From: Hydractinia symbiolongicarpus | Taxonomy: Eukaryota; Cnidaria; Hydrozoa; Anthoathecata; Hydractiniidae | Direction: 5' to 3' | Length of the DNA: 64,000 nucleotides | NCBI RefSeq assembly: GCF_029227915.1 | Contig: NC_079887.1 | Location: 23,805,650-23,869,649 of the forward strand | Shown: positions 35,101 to 48,500 of the stretch, piece by piece | How positions within the stretch are numbered: the first letter of the stretch is position 1 | How the letters are laid out: every line of letters begins with the position of its first letter | Notes under the pieces: model-generated | The model's database searches: none | What the model was told of the DNA's origin: nothing | Seen by the model: only the letters and a program-made list of their open reading frames with translations | Made by a program: the position numbers and the translations under genes

Positions 35101-38100
35101 CATCAAGGCTGAGATTTTGCCAAAAGTTAAGAATATATTAAGAATGCACTCAGACTAATTTCATTGATAGAACATAAAAACAAAACTACAAAGAAACAAT
35201 TATTTTTACCATATACTTATTTCTCAGTACTAATATACATATATGTTTTTACAATAACAAAATCAAAATGATCTGTTTCTTCCAATTTTAAAAATATTCT
35301 TCCTAATTCGTAAATCTGATCATATATTTCCTTGGTTTGTAGAAGAACACAAATAAGAACATTCGAGGCTGAAAAGGTGGGAAAAATAACACCCAACCAG
35401 CCTGAGTTGAAATGCGGTAGTTCATAAATATAAAAATAAAATTACCGTAAATGACTGATTAAGTTCCCAGAACTCAATTAAGCGCCAAGGTTCAACATAA
35501 AATATTGAGAAAAACATGTGTTTTAGTAAATTTCAGCATGATGAAGGAAACTTAATAACGCGGTTATATAGTATTTTCATCCCATAGTGAGAGTATTTAT
35601 CGAGCGTTTTTCGAAGTTGATCGAGTAGGACACAAGCAGTTCTTTTGTCAGCTGTAACAGCCATATAACGCGCAGGGTTACACCCAAGACAACTTTGCGA
35701 TTAGTGTTTTTTTGCATTAAAACAAAAAAAAAAAAACTTTCAGTAAAAAGGTAAAATGTATTAGTGATTTTTTTATTACCGTCCAGGACGGGCCCGTCAG
35801 TATAAGTGCCCACCTTAAAAGTATAAAAATTGATTATCACCCAGGGCGCTTAATCCGGTATATTAGAATTTAGAGCAGTATCACATTGTCACGTGATTTT
35901 CAAGCAAAATAGCGAAGATTTTAGAAATTCAATTACACGTCAATTAGCCTTCGAGTATTCAAGGTCCCTCCCATTCACTCTAAAATGAAGAAGAAAGTTT
36001 ATAATGTCACTGTATTTGCATTGCAATTATGTTAATGTTACTTTACGAGTGTAATTTTTTTCGTAGTGATGTGTAACAATTTTATTGTGAGAGAAATAAT
36101 TGTTTTGTAGAGCATTGTAGAGTATATTGTAAAGCGTTCTAAGGTTATCAAATCACGGTCTTTTATACAAAGCACTACTCCTCTTAAGAAGATAAGAAGA
36201 CTCTTCCTTTCCAAGACGATTCCTCTTCACTAAGACGACTCCTCTTAAGAAGCTAAAACGACTTCTCTTCCCTAAGACGACTTCTTTTCACAAAGACGAC
36301 TCCTCTTAAAAAGCTAAAACGACCTTCTTCCCTGAAACGACTTCTCTTCTCTAGAACGACGCCTCTTTAAAAGCTGAAACGACTTCTCTTCACGAAGACG
36401 ACTCTCTTAAGAAGCTAAGACGACTTTTCTTTATGACGACCCCTTTTAATAATCTAAGACGAATCCTCTTCTCTTAGACGACTCCTCTTAAGAAGCTAAG
36501 ACGACTCCTCTTAAGAAATTAAAACGACCCCTCTTTTCTTATGAATCCTCTTAAAAAGCTAAGACGACCTTTATTCTTTTAGACAACTCCTCTTAAAAAC
36601 TAAGACGACTCCTCTTCTCTAAGACCACTCCCAACCTCAAAACAACTTGTCTGTTATACTATCAGGTCTGTCTACGGGAAAATTAATAAGGTTAATTTCG
36701 TTTAAGCGCGACGAACTCGAAGTTAACATGTTTTTCTTTTCTATTTTTAGCAAGATACAGGTATGTTTGGCATAGACGATACCAAAGAAGAAATAGAAAA
36801 TCTGTGGAAAATGTATGTGGCGAAAACAAGATAGAATTTCCAATCATTTTTCTGTAGTTGTAGTAGTAAAACTCCATAAACACTTCTTCTTCTTTAAGTA
36901 ATATAGATATTATCATGTTATGAACAAGCGAGTTTATGACATGATAATATCTATATGATTCAAAGACAATGACTGAACAGATAAGTGGTAATATTTTTAA
37001 AACAAGACAGATTCTGTAATTTTAAGCACTCGTTTCTAAAATCTAACAAAAAACAATCTACACAAATGTCTAAGGGGCTTCAATTTGAATAATAACGTTT
37101 GTTATTTTAGATCTGGTCTTGATTATATTGATTTGTATATGATACATTATTTGGATACCAAAGGATTTTACTTAGAGACATGGAAAGTTATGATCGATGC
37201 AATGCATCAAGGAAAAATAAAGTAAGTCTCTTTATTTCAAATAAGAAAAAATGTGTGTTTTGCGACTTTGTGGATATCAGTTCTTGATTCTTTGTTGTTA
37301 GACTAATTTTCTAGCCATTCAGAGACGCACTTGTTTTGCACTTTTTCTTAATGCACAATCAAATTAACTGCAAAATTCCAATCCTTGGTTTTTGATCATG
37401 AACGCAGCAGCTATGTATTAAAATGGGAAGTGACGCGTAAATATAAAAAATAAGGTTTTTAAGGTATCCAAGCGCCCGCGCTACATCGCAGGCACAAGCC
37501 GAATAACATCATTACTTTTGTTTTCACCTATATCGTTTTTCGATGGCCCATAGTGCCCTTGAAATATTGAGATATCACAAAGTTTACTTAATTGATTGAT
37601 TACGATTTCTACAAATTGTCAAACAATTTTTGTAGAGGAATGAAACCTCTAGTTAATAAAAAATTAGGCTTAACAGGTCGAGTTTGTTAATTTAAGAAAT
37701 CTAACTGTTAACCACTATCCTTCAACGTGAATGCAAATGACATCATCAGATGTGGATAACACCATCATAGCTTGAAGTTTCCATTTCCCTAGCTTCTAAC
37801 TTTTATAAAAGTGAAAAAACATTTAAAACGGAACAAGAGTACGCGTTTTAAAAAGAAGCTAGTCATTCGCCGGGGAAAAATCCACCACCCGCCGCTCCTT
37901 ACAACTACTCAAATCTATTCCACTTGCATTATGTCAAAAAGGTCATTGCGATGCGTTCAATGTTTGTAGCTGTATTTTGTTACTACTATGTTTTCTTGTT
38001 TTCGTAGAGCAATTGGCTTGTGTAATGTCAACATTGGCCATTTGAATTATATTTATCTCCATACTGGAGTGCTACCGGCTGGTAAGTTTCTTCCCTTTCG

Positions 38101-41100
38101 TTTTCAGGATACCTTATCAGTGAAAAATTCGTCAGGTGAAGAAATTAGTCTGTAAAAAAAAGGTAACTTAGCAAAAATTACTTCACGCTTTTCACCATTT
38201 TTTTCGTCGACAATTATTCGTTTCTGAACTCGATTGCTGGCTACCTGGTATCTAAAAGTCTGTGAACATGCACACTGACGCTCGGAAAATTTAATTCTTT
38301 TTCTAAAGGTCTTTAGTTTCATATCTTAATGTTAAATGATTACGTGTTAAGGCCACAGCTGGGGAAGTTTGCATGTATTTCTGATGTGATTCTTGTGAAT
38401 GGGTAAATAATCTTATTCCTAAAAGAACAGACAATAAAAAATGAACTCGATTTACTTCAGGAGTAAAAAAAGTTTGGCTGGGTCCAAAGTTTGCCAAACT
38501 GCTCTTGCAAGCCTAGCTGAGCCAATCCAGGACCAGTAAAAAAGAAATTCTTAATCGTTATCAACAATTAATGCACATGCTGCTATCAGCAACTTATGTA
38601 CGAAAACTCAAAAACCTTTCTGTTTCTGACCGTGCCGTTCCTTTGAAAATTTTCTTGAAGTGAACGTGTTTTTTACTCATTTCTATCGATTTCTATCGAT
38701 TTCTATCGATTTTTTTGTTCTTCACTAATAGAATACCTTACTGTAAGAAAAATATGCATACCATTTTTGTGCTGATACAGTTTAAAGAAACAAAAAGCAT
38801 TTCTCTAAAAAAATGCTGATACTATAACATCTGGCATGGAAAAGTATTCAAGACAAAAATGGATAAACTGCAAGTTTTTTACAGGAACGTTTAAATTTCA
38901 GGGGACTGGATGTATTTATTTTTTTAAACTTTTTCAGCCGGTAAAACATATACGTATGCTAGTAAAAAGAACGAAAAACTACTTCGAGATGGGTTTTTCT
39001 CAGGAATTCTGGACTTACATTATTTTGTTTGTATAATAATCTATGAAGGAATGTATATAATAACCGACGGTAAATAAATTAAATCAATCAATCAATCATC
39101 TTAAGAACGTGCACAGCGCACGTTCTTAAGATGTTCTTAATGTTTGACAAAACCTCAGTCTTAGCGCTTTTATTAACGAAGGTCTTATATGAAAAACATG
39201 AAGGGTCCATTTCAGGGTTCTTTTTGGCTTTGTGGATTAGGGAAGGCAGAGTTCTAGGAGCGAGGTTGACCAATCATTTTGGGCTTTTCGCGCTATGACT
39301 TTATCTAACATACTATTTTAGAAAATTCTATGCACTTTACTACACTAATACTGATAAATTTGTTTCTTAACACCCGTAGTTTTCAAATAACCTTTTAGTG
39401 AGAGTGACAATAGATAGTTCTTTGTTGTTATCCAAGATTGATCCAGTCCTTATTGACATACAACCTTTTTAAAATAACTTAGGAAGACCAAAATTTCTGC
39501 ATTTATTTGCTTAGGCTGGTGCGCCAATCAGAAGTCTCAAAAACTATTCTGTCATTCGTTTTCTTCTTTCACTCAATTTAAACTGACTTGTCTCATAAGT
39601 TATTTCTTTTTGTAAAGATTTAAGTCTAACGGTGCCTAGAAAAAAAACGTTAGTGTTGATAAAATTGCTTTTTTGATCTTCAGATTTTTGTCCAAAAGGT
39701 TTTTAATACCCAAACACGGTAAAAAAATATCTGCGTTTGAATGTGAAAGTTTTTTTTACCAACAGCTTTAATTTCGCAACTCATTTATAATAAATATATT
39801 GCATATAGAAGTTATATAAAGTTTGTTGAACAACGAAACTGTACTGAATATACGCCGTAAACTCAATTTGTCAAATTAATTGATTAACAAGATGTAGAGA
39901 AACTGAATAGGTTAACAGCGATAAACGTTAAAATATGCAATCATTCGCATTAATTTGCATAATTAATTAGATTCCGCTTGATAAGCTACGACGAATAACA
40001 ATTTGTCTAAACGTTATCAGAAAAGTGATAGTATATATTAGATTTTATAAATATATGTATTATTTAATGCGATTAATTCAAGTATTTTAAAGCAAACCAT
40101 ATTATGTTAAAAGTTTAAAATGTTTTAGTCGAGGACACTACACTGTGACTAGCTGTTTTAATTTATAGTTTTGTTTTATTAAATCAGTTTAATGAAATAA
40201 ATAATTGAAATGAACTATAATTCTACAGTAGAAATAAAAAATTAGGGTTCTTAGCTACGTTTCCTTTTTTAAAAACAAAGTATTCATTATTTGCATGAGT
40301 TCTTGTTTTATAAATACAAGAGTAAGCTCTATTTGTAAAAAAAAAATTTCATTCAACTGAAAGGATATTATTCGGATATAACATGCACCATAGAAGGCAA
40401 AATTTAAATTAGTTGTTACAACCTTGCGTAAAATGCAATGAAATATCCTAAAAATTGTAGGTATTTGCCAGAAATTGTTGATGTTTCTATCTTCCGTCTT
40501 TGCAATGTTAAATTGACAATATGTAAATTATTATAAAAAAAGGGACAATTTTTTGGCAGCGTGAGACAATATTGTAAAATGAAAGGTCTTAAAGTTGTCA
40601 AATTTGGTAAACGCTTAGCTGTATATGTTAAAAGGGCAGTAGGATTAACCTCAAAGTACAGAAGCAGTAAGTGAAACAGTGAGTGGGAAGCATAGGCCAA
40701 ACTTAAGCGTTATTTCATCATTAAATTCCAGCAAAGAACGGGGTGCGTTTAATGTTAAAATACAAAAGTATCTACTTTGCAGAACACCAGTAAACATGAG
40801 CATATTTTTGTCGGCTTTTCATGCGCTATTATTTTTATTAAATACTGTTGTTATTTTTAGTTGTCGAGCTTGAAATTCATCCGTTCTTTCAACAATCTAA
40901 AATGGCGAAACAACTACAGCAGTTAGGTATTGTTGTGCAAGCTTTCGCGCCACTTGCTGCAGCAAAGAAGATGTACGAACCAAGGTGGAGATTATTGTGT
41001 CTTTTCACCAGATTTTTACATTGTATATTGAAAATTGCTTATCTTGCATTTATACTACTTCTTGAAAGAAAGAATCCAATCGCTTAGTGTTTGATAATGA

Positions 41101-43891
41101 ACATCAATTTCTTATCTCCTTCCTTTTGTTACCCTTTTACGGCGTTTTCACTTTTCAATGAAAAGCTATCTCATTTCTTTTCTTGCCTCTGTTGTCTAAA
41201 CAATTCGCCCCATGCATTATCAAGAATTGTATCAACTTAACATTAATTGTAAAAATAAGTTTTTCAAACAATATAATAACTATTTCTTTTTTATATGAAA
41301 CTTTTATGATTTAGGTTACTTCGTATCGCAAAGCGCTACGAGAAAACGGTAGCTCAAACAATGATAAGGTGGTGCCTCCAAAAAGGTTACTCGTGCATAT
41401 CAAGGTCACGAAAAATCAATAGAATCGCTGAAAATGTAGATGTATTTGACTTCGAGTTGTCGCAAGATGACATGATGGTAAATATTTTTTCTGGACACAA
41501 CCAAAACTTTTTTGTGCCGTTTTTAATGGCAATTTCTACCCTAAAAATCCTTACCGCATTCTGAGATGGTCCCAGTTTGATAGCCATTCAGATTGCTCCT
41601 TTATTTGACTTGACAATAGCCATCAGTTCTTAATTAAAACTGCTGTGTTTATATACAGTCCGTGGCCACACCGACTTTTTAAAGTCCTTTTTTAGCAGTG
41701 ATACTAAATTTTTCGAAATAGTATTTCTCCTTCAATACATAAAGTGCGTTCTTTCTCCGTACCGCAGAATGTTTACATCCCTCTGAAGAGATGCTATCCC
41801 ATTTTGATAATGCTTATTCACTTTAGTTAATAGATGCCTTAGATGATAATTTTGTCATCAGTTTTGATCCATCAAACATGCATCACTTGACACAAGTTGA
41901 CACTACCATAGGAGATAAACTAAAAGAAAGACTTGCAGAGCTTGACGATTCCACGAAGCTGTCCAGTCAAAATTACAACATCTGGTTTGAAACTAAGGAA
42001 CCTGCTTCGGATGTCAACGAGGAGTTAAGAAACGACACTACATTTGAAGAAGAGCCTATAGAAGAAACATTGGAGCCGATGTATTTTTCAACAGATATCA
42101 ATATTAACGTTACTCCAGAAAGTGAAAAGAAAAGAAAAGAAGTCGATGATGCAGTTGAAGAAGAACTTAGTAAATGTGCCGAACCGTCAACTTCGAAAGT
42201 GACAGGTTTGTGAGAATAACCTTTCTTGCAAGTATAATTCTGGAATTTAAAGGTAAAAGTGTAGAATACTGATAAAACTGATTAAGCATGAAAATAAAGC
42301 AAGATCGTTTTTTCTAACTTACAAGCAAGAGATTAGTCTATCAAAGTAACGTTTTGTTATAATCTTATATATCTTTGCATTTTCAATCGTAAAATAGTGG
42401 CCAGTGAAAATTTCCACCTGCTGAAGAATAAATATCTATATGATTTAATATTGGAAACGTGCTACTAAAAAATAAAAAACAATAAGTCCTAAGGTTTAAG
42501 TTCTTTCATTTAAACTTTAGTTGTGAATTTCATCCAATTTCATCTCATTATTTTATATAAAATATGTAACAGTTTATATTGATGTTATAAAAGATCCGGA
42601 TCCTGGCATGACTGAAGAATCCTGCCATAACTTTAATGTAGTCAAGACTTTAATTTATTTTTCCATCTTTCTTTTTCTTGTAGAGTCCGACGTGTTTCAT
42701 GTGCCACTGAGTGAAATCTCTCAAACGTGTACACGGTTAACGAAAGAACGTTATGAACAAGCAATGCGAGGTTAGAAAGCATATCCTTACGTTCAACATT
42801 TTTATTATTTTTCGTTTTTTAAACGTTCTTTTTTGAATGCTAAATTTTATTCATTTTTTTTTCAAATTTATTTGCCACTAGAGGCTGAAGAAATGCAAAA
42901 AAACAACAACAAGTTGGGAAATATCGCCTCTAATGATGAAGGGTAAATGTTTATGCTCTGGAATGTGATATTTTACAAAGGCGTGAAAGATGCAAGAAGA
43001 CGGATGACAATATTTTGCTGAAAATGATCGTCTTTTCTGATCTACACACGCAAAAGCTACAAGAATTAGAAGCATTATTAATCAGAATGAACTCATTAAT
43101 GTTATAGGCACTAGTTTTAAAGTTATTGTAGGTTCATGTTTATAAATACAGATTCTTCTACTTTGTTTCTTCCACGTTATATTATTTTTCTTCCTTATTT
43201 CTTGTAACAAAGAAATTATACAAGAGCTAGCTGGCTGGCAAACGTCATTCCAAAGAAAAATGTTTTAATACATATTTAGCGATATTCACGACTAAAGGGT
43301 TTCCAGTGGTGATAATGTTTTTTTAAGACGTGGTTACCTTCGACCTAATGAGTTCACCACAACCGAACGTTTGTTATATATGTATATATTTTCTTAATGA
43401 GATGATTTTTTTAAACAAACAGGATATAATACTTGAGACCTTCATTCTATTCTAGTCACATAAAAATTTTCAGTGTGTAGATCTGTAGAATAACAACATT
43501 GCTCCATAACTTATTATATTCTATCAAAATACTTTCACTAGTTTGTTACAGCAATTGTTCAAGCGGGTTGAATCCAATTCGCACCAAAATAGCATACTCG
43601 TTTACCGGGTTGGCGTACGGTTTAAGTAAAGTTAAATATCCTTTCTTTTTGGGGAATGCAGGGTCACTAACATCTCCCCCATTTAAAATGTAAACACAAC
43701 GATATTTTTGTAAGAAAAATAACTAAAACTCGTAGAAAAACAAACTGCAACGAAGAGAGTGAAGATAAAAACATTTTGTATTTTCTTGGCTTCAAAATAT
43801 TGACTTCTTTTCATAATTTCCCTTTTCTTATAGAAACACTGAAAGTTTAATCAACGAAAATTACGAAACTATTAACAAACTTAAGATCTAG
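32130..43891 (+). CDS. Secreted aldo-keto-reductase-like protein with charged C-terminal extension (11 exons)
   Basis: Exons: 32130-32383, 34063-34141, 36751-36812, 37111-37221, 38008-38081, 40861-40984, 41315-41477, 41827-42205, 42684-42770, 42882-42942, 43834-43891 (TAG). All joins keep phase and give 483 residues; donors are mostly GTAAGT-like, one is weak (GTGGAG at 40985). The start was taken at MKLLLISLCVCLTYSQ, a signal peptide. Residues about 40-307 follow the AKR (beta/alpha)8 fold: IPRVGI, LKREDVFLSFK, GLDYIDLYMIH, GKIKAIGLCNVN, VELEIHPF, VVQAFAPLAA, and SRSRKINRIAENVDVFDFELS. Lys111 and His144 keep the exact 33-residue spacing of the catalytic Lys and His, but the catalytic Tyr region reads DIKMIELPTE with no tyrosine. 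The NADPH-site IPKS reads ISRS. Residues 308-483 are a Glu/Asp/Lys-rich tail. Probably a secreted pseudoenzyme. An alternative end is the TGA at 42213. AATAAA at 43998 fits as poly(A) signal. Confidence 0.75.
32580..33110. repeat. Tandem repeat of about 124-bp units inside AKR intron 1
   Basis: The landmark TCTCTTTAATAATAG recurs at 32691, 32816 and (as TTCCTTTAATAATAC) about 32940, each preceded by a 'GAACCCGTG...TTATCCACGG...GACTAGT' stretch and followed by a 'TGTCTG...GCGAAA' stretch. The unit belongs to the same family as the GACTAGTCG copies at about 23155, 23862, 26028 and 47098. The array lies between AKR exons 1 and 2, so it is presumably transcribed as intron. Confidence 0.6.
35443..35863. 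mobile_element. MITE with TACCGTAAATGA/TACCGGATTAAG ends
   Basis: The left end reads TACCGTAAATGACTGATTAAG followed within 30 bases by AATTAAGCGCC. The right end, read in reverse, is TACCGGATTAAGCGCCCTGGGTGAT. About 420 bp, AT-rich inside, with no coding capacity. Lies in AKR intron 2. Confidence 0.5.
36180..36640. repeat. Pyrimidine/purine-skewed minisatellite, about 22-bp unit, about 20 copies
   Basis: The unit is close to AAGACGACTCCTCTTAAGAAGC, alternating with AAAACGACTTCTCTTCCCT. Copies diverge by a few bases each. The array fills about 460 bases of AKR intron 2, just before exon 3 at 36751. Confidence 0.75.
36901..36956. repeat. Perfect 18-bp hairpin
   Basis: ATATAGATATTATCATGT (36901-36918) and its exact reverse complement (36939-36956) enclose a 20-base loop. 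AT-rich; in AKR intron 3. Likely the core of a small foldback element. Confidence 0.65.
38683..38713. repeat. Three copies of TTTCTATCGA
   Basis: A 10-base unit is repeated three times in a row within AKR intron 5. A small simple repeat with no evident role. Confidence 0.7.
39020..39133. repeat. AATC-tailed LINE-like 3' end plus 16-bp perfect hairpin
   Basis: AATAACCGACGGTAAATAAATTAA ends in four AATC units (to 39099), as at the 3' ends of CR1/L2-type LINEs. It is immediately followed by CATCTTAAGAACGTGC (39097-39112) and its exact inverse (39118-39133) around a 5-base loop. Both lie in AKR intron 5. Confidence 0.45.
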
Positions 43892-45597
43892 ATATTAGCC
43901 GAAAAACAAGCAACTTGAAATGTAGCTAACTAAAATTTTAAGTTGCTTATAAAGAAAATCGCATTTGCCAACTTTTTGGCTTAGCTTGTGTCTGTTAAAT
44001 AAAGTATTAAGCTTAATTATCAATTTTCGATTAGTTTGGCTATTTATTTAGAAGGACGATTTTAGCACAAAAAGAAGTTTAAGTTTAAAATAAAATATGT
44101 TTTTTCGTGTTTTATTTCAAATCTTGAAAGAAAAGTTTATTGTTATTTACCATAGCCACCATCTTTGAATCAAATTAAATCGGTGTACATTTTTTATGGT
44201 TAAACTAAATTACGTTAGTTTAACCCATAGTAATACCAACCCTTCTAACCACTTGTATCGCTAAATAATTAAACTGTTCTTTGTTTGGTAACGATCGATT
44301 TTTTGGTATACTATCCTCTGTCTCTTCCTTCATGTTAGCAGAAAGTCATGCTTAATTAATTTTTAAGCTAATGTAATTATTTCGAAGTTAGGAGCTGTTT
44401 ATAGCTAGGCTTGTAAAAATGTACAGTTAAACAACAAAAGTGATAAAAATCCAAGGTTCTAATTTACACGAACTATTTTGCATTTTCTAATGTAAAAGAC
44501 ACAAAACAGAAGAAGATTTAATGTTTGATGAGACACACGTTGGTGCGAAACTCTGACAGTTTTACCTACCGAACGAATTATTCATAAACGTACCATCTTC
44601 TGAATTTACAACCCTTTCTTGAAAACACAATTTTTGATTCACGAAGTGCTAAGCTATTTACATGATCTCTTAGCTTGTAATTTTTTTTGTTTGAGTGACA
44701 TTTATTCACTTTTTAAACTCTTCCTTAACGACAATTTACTTTTGTTTTAGCGACAGTTTCACAAACAAATTGATAGATATAACGTTTATCGCCGCAAATA
44801 AATTTCATCATCCATTATTTATCGTGTGTAAAACGTCCTTGATAGTATAGTATGATTCCCTTTATTCTTCCTCTGTGGTTAGTAAAAAATTTTTATTTTT
44901 TTTAGTTCCTCGTCTGGTGGTATAATAAGTTGAAGCTGAACAAAATAAAAAAAAAATATTTTATTGGCTACTCGTTTTTGTTTTTATTTATTCTCTGCTT
45001 CTTTTTCTTCCTTTTCTTTTTCAAAGGTTATTAATTATGATAAAATATAAAAAGACGCAAAAAAAAATTCACAGTTTCACAGAATAATCAAATGATTAAT
45101 GTAAAATGCATGAATCAGGCTAGATTTTGTATTGGGTTTTTAAATGAAGTTTTAATGAAAAGTTTTATATATCAAGCTTACATTTACCATTTTTGATTCA
45201 GCCATTCAACTCTAAAATTTTGCTGAAAAAGTTATTTGAAAAAATCCGGGGGTGAATTTTACTCTTAAAAATTAGGACCTTAGTCTATTTTTATATCGTT
45301 ATCCAATGATGTAAATAATGTTTTTGCGCCAAAAAATAGAAATAAATAAAAAATATCCATTTTACATAAACGATAATTCTACATTAAATAAATATTCTTC
45401 TCTGCACAAATTATTTCCGTCCCGCACCCCCTGTAAATTGCAGTGAGTAATACTTGAAAATGAATTCAGAGTTATACTTCTGCAAGTTCTTGATTCATTG
45501 ACGCGAAATGTTTTAAAAGACATTGCTTGCTAATGAAACAGACCAGAATAAAAATGTTAGAGAAATAATTTTAATACCGAACGATAAGATTTTTCCA
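43892..45597. other. Intergenic between AKR-like and giant gene
   Basis: Contains the AKR-like 3' UTR (AATAAA at 43998) and must contain the promoter of the giant gene. No further exon, RNA gene or bounded repeat was recognised; the sequence is about three quarters A+T. Confidence 0.5.
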
Positions 45598-48500
45598 ATG
45601 ATGTTGATAAGGGATGGATTCAGCATTATTTATGCTATTCTACTTACAGTCAGGTAAGTCAAATTGCTTCAGCGAAATCTTCATTTGCATTTTAAGCAAT
45701 CTGAGTTAAAGATTTCAAGGTGGTCAACCTTGTTACTGGATAGGAAATTGCAAAGGTATAAGGATATGTTAAAAGGTTGAAAAAAGGTATTTAAAATACT
45801 GAATTTGTTTTTATTTTCTATGCGTGTTATTTAGTTTTGATAATGTCTGTTGGCGGTCGTAACGTCGTCAAACGCTATTTATTGATTGTGTCGTATGTTT
45901 TGTGGAAGAATTCAGTTTATTGTGGTGTTGGACAAAATTAGCTAACAAAAGTATAAACGGACAATGGTATATTTATAATTGGACAATAAATTTCGATCTA
46001 TAATTTCATCAGCTTCAGGTTTGAAACACAGAATAAAACAAGAATAGAAATCTATAAGAAAATATCTGCATATACCCCTACAGTTAAAAATATCTAAATA
46101 GACAGAAAGAAAAAAATTATAACTTTCTTACTGAGGCTCGACTTTCATTTTATTGTCAAGAAATAGAAGCTCATTGTCAGTTTTAGAGGTTTTTACTATG
46201 GTATCTTTATTATTGAGCCCCAACATCATTAAAAATCACATCTTCAGCCGATAGCTAGGAAAACAAAAAGCTTTTCCTGTCTGTCCTCTACGAGAGTTCT
46301 CAGCTCACCTGTTTTTCTCACCTCTTGTCATCAACAAGACACAACCTAGGGAGCATAGCAGTATGGTAAAAGTTATGTCTTAACTTCAAAAAGTTTAATA
46401 AAACACCAAATAAAAACAAATTAAGAACATTTTAGGCTGAAATTTAGTGAAAATATAAGAACATCCAGCTATGGCAGACAATTGATGCCAGTGTAAATGT
46501 ACTCGCATAAAAATAAACGTTTTAAAAATTTCTTAGAAAAGAAAATGTTTTTCTAAAATGATTTAGAAAAACATTTTTTCTTCTAAGAAATTTAGTTTTA
46601 TTCGTATGATACACATTTTATTTGGAAACTGGTTTTACAAGGCAGGGTTTACGATTCTTAAAAAATCACCCTTTCAGCATGAAATGATACTTATGTTTCT
46701 TAATTTTTTAAGAATTTTAAGCTTCGTGTTTCTTAAACTTGTGTTTTTTAATGGTACATGTACGGTAATCTTTCCTCCTTTTTTACCATTTAAAATACTT
46801 TCTTTCTTTCTTTTTTTTCTTTATGATAATTTGATTCATTATCGTGTTTATATCTGTAAAGTTAAATTTTTTCTCTTTTTTTGAATAAGTTAGGTTTTCT
46901 TTGTTTGTTTCCTACCAACAGTCCTGCATTCTTTCTTAAATGTTTCCTAAGTTTCTGACATGCCATGTTTCTTAAATTCGAGTTTCTTAAAAAAATTGAT
47001 GTAGAGTGAGATTCATATAAAAATCTTTTGTCCTGTCCTAAGCTTAAAAGTTTCTTTACAAGTAATAGAATGTGAAGTAAGAGCAATATAAGAAAGACTA
47101 GTCGTTAGCCTGTGGAAAATCCACGTGTTCGCCCGTCTTTTTTATACCGCATTGCGTGCTTCTCGCTATTGCGCAGCTAAGCTACCATTTTGCGTGACAG
47201 ACGGACGGACGGACGGGCGGACATTTAACTAAATTTGAAAGATAACTCATGTTGCAAAATTTCCATCAGTAAACCGTTCCTTAAGTGATTATTAGAATAC
47301 TACAAGCGGGATTGTCTGCAGGCCGAAAATAGAAAATATTGCCCATAAATTTAGATGATTGTCCTTTTGGTAAATAAGCCATTTAAAGCTCTGAATTTAA
47401 GGATTTTAAAATGCATGATTTACATAACACTAAAAACGGACTTAGCCTTGATTTCTCCACAGGCTAAGAAAACATATAAGTTGAGTCTAAAAACTACTAA
47501 ACAATTTTTCATTTTCTTTTTATTAGAAGATAACTTCAACATATTTTTTCTTCTTTAAATTCTAACAATTTTTGTCCATATATGTAAATCTGACCATGTA
47601 TTTCGTATTTTTGGAAAATAACACATATAAGAACATTTGAGACTGATGTCAAGAAATATGAACCCAAAATTTCGAAAAGCATGTTATCTGCTACATTTGC
47701 AAACTTTTTTGCGATTCTTTTCATTTTTCAACGTAAATTTTGTTAGGAAGTAATTTCACGGAAACTGAGGTCATTACTAAGCTGTTTTTTCAAACAATAA
47801 CTATTTAAATTTAGCTGCGGTTTTGTATTCAGACATTGTCGATCTTTGGTGAATCATTAGAATCAATTATTCTAAAAACTGTTGATCAACAAACACTTTT
47901 CTTATTTCGTAGTGACTTATATGAATACAAATAAGTTTGACGAAAAATTAAAATTATAAGTTAAGCTTATTATTAATATTGAAATATTTACCCAGGATAG
48001 CCTCTTCAGTTTCCATTGGTACTGCTATCAACGAGGGTCTTGTGAAGGGGGTCCTAGTGCATTTAAAGCTCCCATTTGAGCTACGAAAGTGGTGCAAGCA
48101 AAGCAATCGCTCAACTAGACAACTGCTTAAGATATCAATCCTATTCTCATGCTTAGCTCTAAGTAGAACAGAAGTAAGAGCTGAAATTTTTTTCCTGGAT
48201 TAGTTATAATAATAATGATAATAATACACATCATAATCTCATACATGTAGTCATCGAAGTAAGAATTCTAGTCTTTACGGTCTGGTTTGCATTCCATACG
48301 CTGACTGGTATATATCACAAAACTTATATGGAGAACAAGTGAAGAAATATTACAACGCAACAACACATTTTTCCTCAGAATCTTTCACAGATAGCCATGC
48401 TTAGTTAAAAACGCTATTGATGCGTTGTGCTTCACCATTTTCATTGTTATTTTAAGCTTTTCGGCTTACTAACGTTTCAAAATAATATGTAACATATGAT

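Noticed and set aside
42878-43075. Minus-strand frame opposite the AKR tail exon
   Set aside because: It overlaps plus-strand exon 42882-42942 and has no coding character of its own.
46606-46884. Hydrophobic 92-codon frame in intron 1 of the giant gene
   Set aside because: Composition is Phe/Leu-rich from T-rich DNA containing TTTCTTAA repeats; no consistent splice sites and no domain.
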